DNA from: Ruegeria spongiae
GTDB lineage: Bacteria > Pseudomonadota > Alphaproteobacteria > Rhodobacterales > Rhodobacteraceae
Assembly (NCBI RefSeq): GCF_023502395.1
Contig: NZ_JAMFMB010000012.1
Coordinates: forward strand, 62,001-126,000
Reading direction: 5' to 3'
Length of the DNA stretch: 64,000 bases
Position numbers and translations under genes: made by a program. Under the pieces are notes generated by a model that was not told the origin of the DNA, ran no database searches, and saw only the letters and a list, made by a program, of their open reading frames with translations. Numbering within the stretch: position 1 is the stretch's first letter; the number at the start of each line of letters is the position of its first letter. This document shows, in pieces, positions 61,705 to 64,000 of this stretch.

Positions 61705-62640
61705 ATGTCCAACCAAGCAGCCAATATGGGAATCGAGGATGTTCTGTCCTCGATCAAAAAACTTGTCAGCAATGAAGGCGCGCCCGAGCCCCGGCCAGCC
61801 GCGCCCCGACGGCCCAAAAAGGCCAACAAGCTTGTCCTGACCCCGGCTTTGCGCGTGATGGAATCCGCGCCCGAGGCGGATCGCAGGGCGCTGCCCGAAC
61901 GGGCATCCGCCGTGCCTTGGAAGAATCCGAAAACGACGCTTTATGAGGCGCAGGCGGCCGGATCGGCAGAGGTTGAAACGCGACCTTCGAAACCCCGTCC
62001 CATGCTCTTGCGGCCCGAGGATGCGGTTCCAAACGACAAAGTGGCATGGATCCGCCCGGAGGTGGCCAGAGACGATCTCCGGGGCGATGAATCATCGGCG
62101 GATGATTTTGCCTTTCATGGCAAGGAGAGCGCGGCCAGTGCGATAGCTGAGTCCGTTGCAGAGCCATTGAGCAAGAAGATCGAGGCGCTTGAGGCCGCAA
62201 TCGCGCGCACCATCGACCAGTGGGAGCCCGACGGCACCACGGATGAGGAATATTCCGGCACAAAGGTCGGATCTGGTATCGCTTGGCAGGGCCGCGCGCC
62301 GGAAAAGGGTGCAGCAGCTCAGGTCGAAATCGCTGCGGGTTCTGTGGTTGAACCGGCTGCCGATGAAACCGCACAGGACCGGGCAGACCCTGCCGCACCG
62401 GAAGTCTCCGCACCGCAGGAAATGCAGGCCGGGCGCGCGCCACATTCCGCAGCCCAGACACAGCAGACCCCCTTAGCGTCGAAAGAGGCGGTTCTGGACC
62501 AGGACAGTCTGCGTGCGATGGTCTCGGACATCGTGCGACAGGAATTGCAGGGGGTTTTGGGCGAACGCATCACGCGCAATGTACGCAAGCTTGTCCGCCG
62601 CGAGATTCACCGCGCCCTGACAGCCCGCGATCTGGAGTGA
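61705..62640 (+). CDS. PopZ-like (DUF2497-type) acidic protein
   Basis: A 311-residue protein with a short N-terminal helix (GIEDVLSSIKKLVSNE), a long acidic, Pro/Ala-rich, probably disordered middle, and a charged helical C-terminus (LRAMVSDIVRQELQGVLGE, then LVRREIHRALTARD). That layout matches the polar organising protein PopZ of alphaproteobacteria. Sequence similarity in the middle is not expected. Role is inferred from layout only. It is the last plus-strand gene and converges on cobQ. Confidence 0.5.
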   Translation: MSNQAANMGIEDVLSSIKKLVSNEGAPEPRPAAPRRPKKANKLVLTPALRVMESAPEADRRALPERASAVPWKNPKTTLYEAQAAGSAEVETRPSKPRPMLLRPEDAVPNDKVAWIRPEVARDDLRGDESSADDFAFHGKESAASAIAESVAEPLSKKIEALEAAIARTIDQWEPDGTTDEEYSGTKVGSGIAWQGRAPEKGAAAQVEIAAGSVVEPAADETAQDRADPAAPEVSAPQEMQAGRAPHSAAQTQQTPLASKEAVLDQDSLRAMVSDIVRQELQGVLGERITRNVRKLVRREIHRALTARDLE

Positions 62641-62644
62641 CCCG

Positions 62645-64000
62645 TTACCGCCGCGCCGGGGATTGCGCCAGCGACAAGAGCTGAGACAGATCCATATAGC
62701 GCGTCAGGTGATCAGCCAGCGCGTCCAGCGTTGCCTCGACACCGTCTTCATAAGCGGTGTCGGATGTCTGGCCCAGCGACGCCAGGTACCCGGCCCGGAA
62801 CGCATCTGACGAGAAAATGCCGTGCAGATAGCTGCCGCGAACGCGCCCATTGGCCGAGGCCGCGCCCTCTGGCCGCCCGGCGATGGACAGCCACGCGCGG
62901 TTGCAATCCGGCCCGGTGGTACGGCCCATGTGAATCTCATAACCCTTGACCGCCGCCCCGGTGTCCAGCGCCACCGCGTCGGTCAGCGTCACCTGCTTGC
63001 GTCCCGCCATCACCGTCTCAATATCCAGCAGGCCCAGCCCGGCGACCTTGCCGGGACGGCCGTCCACCCCGTCCGGGTCGTCGATGCTGCGTCCCAGCAT
63101 CTGATAGCCACCGCACAGGCCCAGAACATTCCCGCCGCGCCGGACATGGGCCAACAGGTCGATATCCCAGCCCTGGGCGCGGAAATAGGCCAGATCGCCA
63201 ATGGTGGATTTGCTGCCCGGCAACAGCACCAGATCGGCATCGCCGGGCAGGGGACGGCCCCCCGGCACGATCTCGACCGTGATGCCGGGTTCGGCGGCCA
63301 GCGGATCAAGATCGTCGAAATTTGCCATCCGTTCAAGCTGCGGCACAACAACCTTGAACGCCCCGCCGACATGGGATCGGATGTCCATCATGTCCTCGGC
63401 GGGAAGCTTCCAGGCATCGCCGAACCACGGGACCACGCCAAGGCAGGGCCAGCCGGTACGCGCGGCGATGTCGTCGCGCCCGTCGTCAAACAGGCGAATG
63501 TCGCCCTTGAACCGGTTGACCGCAAAGCCCTTCACCTGCGCCAGATCGGTCTGATCCAGCACCGCTTGCGTGCCGACGATCTGTGCGATCACGCCACCAC
63601 GATGGATGTCGCCTACCAGCACAACCGGAACCCCCGCCGCACAGGCAAAGCCCATATTGGCGATGTCACCCGCGCGCAGGTTGGTCTCGGCCGGGCTGCC
63701 TGCACCCTCGATCAGCACCAAATCGGCATCGCCGCACAGCCGGTCGAAGCTTTCCAGCGCGGCGGCGAGCAGGCTTGATTTGTCCTTGCGGTAATCGGCG
63801 GCTCTCAGAGTGCCGCGCCGCTGGCCTTGCACGATCACTTGCGCGCCAGTGTCGGTTTCTGGTTTCAGCAGGATCGGATTCATGTCGGTATGCGGCGCGC
63901 GGAACGCGGCGCGCGCCTGCAACGCCTGCGCGCGCCCGATCTCGCCGCCATCCGCGGTCACGGCGGCGTTGTTCGACATGTTCTGCGGTTTGAACGGGGC
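62645..64000 (-). CDS. cobQ: Cobyric acid synthase, partial (5' end beyond window)
   Basis: At least 451 residues with the reading frame open at the right edge. It begins inside the conserved P-loop-domain segment [12 protein letters not shown] and continues with ALQARAA and [12 protein letters not shown], all CobQ marks. The C-terminal GATase domain has the nucleophile Cys in [12 protein letters not shown]. It amidates the b, d, e and g side chains of adenosylcobyrinic acid a,c-diamide. It is 22 kb from the main cob cluster and has no riboswitch in view, since its upstream region is outside. Confidence 0.93.
   Translation of the reverse strand, partial: APFKPQNMSNNAAVTADGGEIGRAQALQARAAFRAPHTDMNPILLKPETDTGAQVIVQGQRRGTLRAADYRKDKSSLLAAALESFDRLCGDADLVLIEGAGSPAETNLRAGDIANMGFACAAGVPVVLVGDIHRGGVIAQIVGTQAVLDQTDLAQVKGFAVNRFKGDIRLFDDGRDDIAARTGWPCLGVVPWFGDAWKLPAEDMMDIRSHVGGAFKVVVPQLERMANFDDLDPLAAEPGITVEIVPGGRPLPGDADLVLLPGSKSTIGDLAYFRAQGWDIDLLAHVRRGGNVLGLCGGYQMLGRSIDDPDGVDGRPGKVAGLGLLDIETVMAGRKQVTLTDAVALDTGAAVKGYEIHMGRTTGPDCNRAWLSIAGRPEGAASANGRVRGSYLHGIFSSDAFRAGYLASLGQTSDTAYEDGVEATLDALADHLTRYMDLSQLLSLAQSPARR

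Overview
The window is GC-rich, densely packed and largely free of intergenic DNA. It suits an alphaproteobacterium of the Rhodobacterales, most likely the Roseobacter group. The grounds are the aerobic (CobG/CobN) corrin pathway, the seven-function Mrp antiporter with fused A/B subunits, short Opg glucan proteins, a Pcm-like methyltransferase next to TolC, and a PopZ-like protein. The taxonomic call is inference.

Layout. 0-5 kb: a partial gene at the edge, a GST, a YedK/HMCES-type DNA-protein crosslink protein, and a convergent selenium pair (mnmH and a flavoprotein-SelD fusion). 5-10.9 kb: the mnhA/B-C-D-E-F-G cation/proton antiporter operon. 11-15.4 kb: a periplasmic rhodanese, a secreted esterase/depolymerase, and an arylsulfatase divergent from a LysR regulator. 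15.5-21.5 kb: opgH, opgG, opgC and a TTC38-like TPR protein (osmoregulated periplasmic glucans). 21.7-25 kb: a class III CoA-transferase with a ThDP enzyme, and a DUF302 protein. 25.1-40.3 kb: the main cobalamin cluster, read leftward behind two cobalamin riboswitches: DUF1636, cobW, cobN, cobG, cobH, cobI, cobJ, cobL, cobE, cobM, cobB and cobA from the first, cbiM-like permease and cobF from the second. cobK lies antisense inside it. 40.4-42.2 kb: a beta-hydroxyacid dehydrogenase, an IS3 scar and a small secreted protein. 59.5-64 kb: core genes resume with pcm-like, tolC, a PopZ-like gene and cobQ, which runs off the right edge.

Between 42,400 and 59,264 sits a 16.9-kb integrative island. 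It is bounded by a 47-bp direct repeat of the 3' half of tRNA-Cys(GCA). The intact tRNA is at the right end, next to a tyrosine integrase with a small HTH-like gene upstream. Island cargo: (i) a four-gene leftward operon of m5C DNA methyltransferase, McrB-like AAA+ ATPase, DUF2357/McrC-like nuclease and Vsr, resembling the LlaJI/BsuMI class of McrBC-related restriction-modification systems; (ii) a possible PD-(D/E)XK protein; (iii) an unusual operon of two exported TPR-array proteins flanking a small two-helix membrane protein. The TPR genes share 661 identical base pairs in their 5' parts but carry different numbers of 47-residue repeats. (iv) Broken IS5 and IS3 elements and a HAD phosphatase remnant.

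The most novel-looking element is the TPR-membrane-TPR module. The most unusual architecture in the core genome is cobK, whose start codon overlaps that of the divergent cobL and whose 3' end overlaps cobJ, so the cob transcript must run antisense through it.
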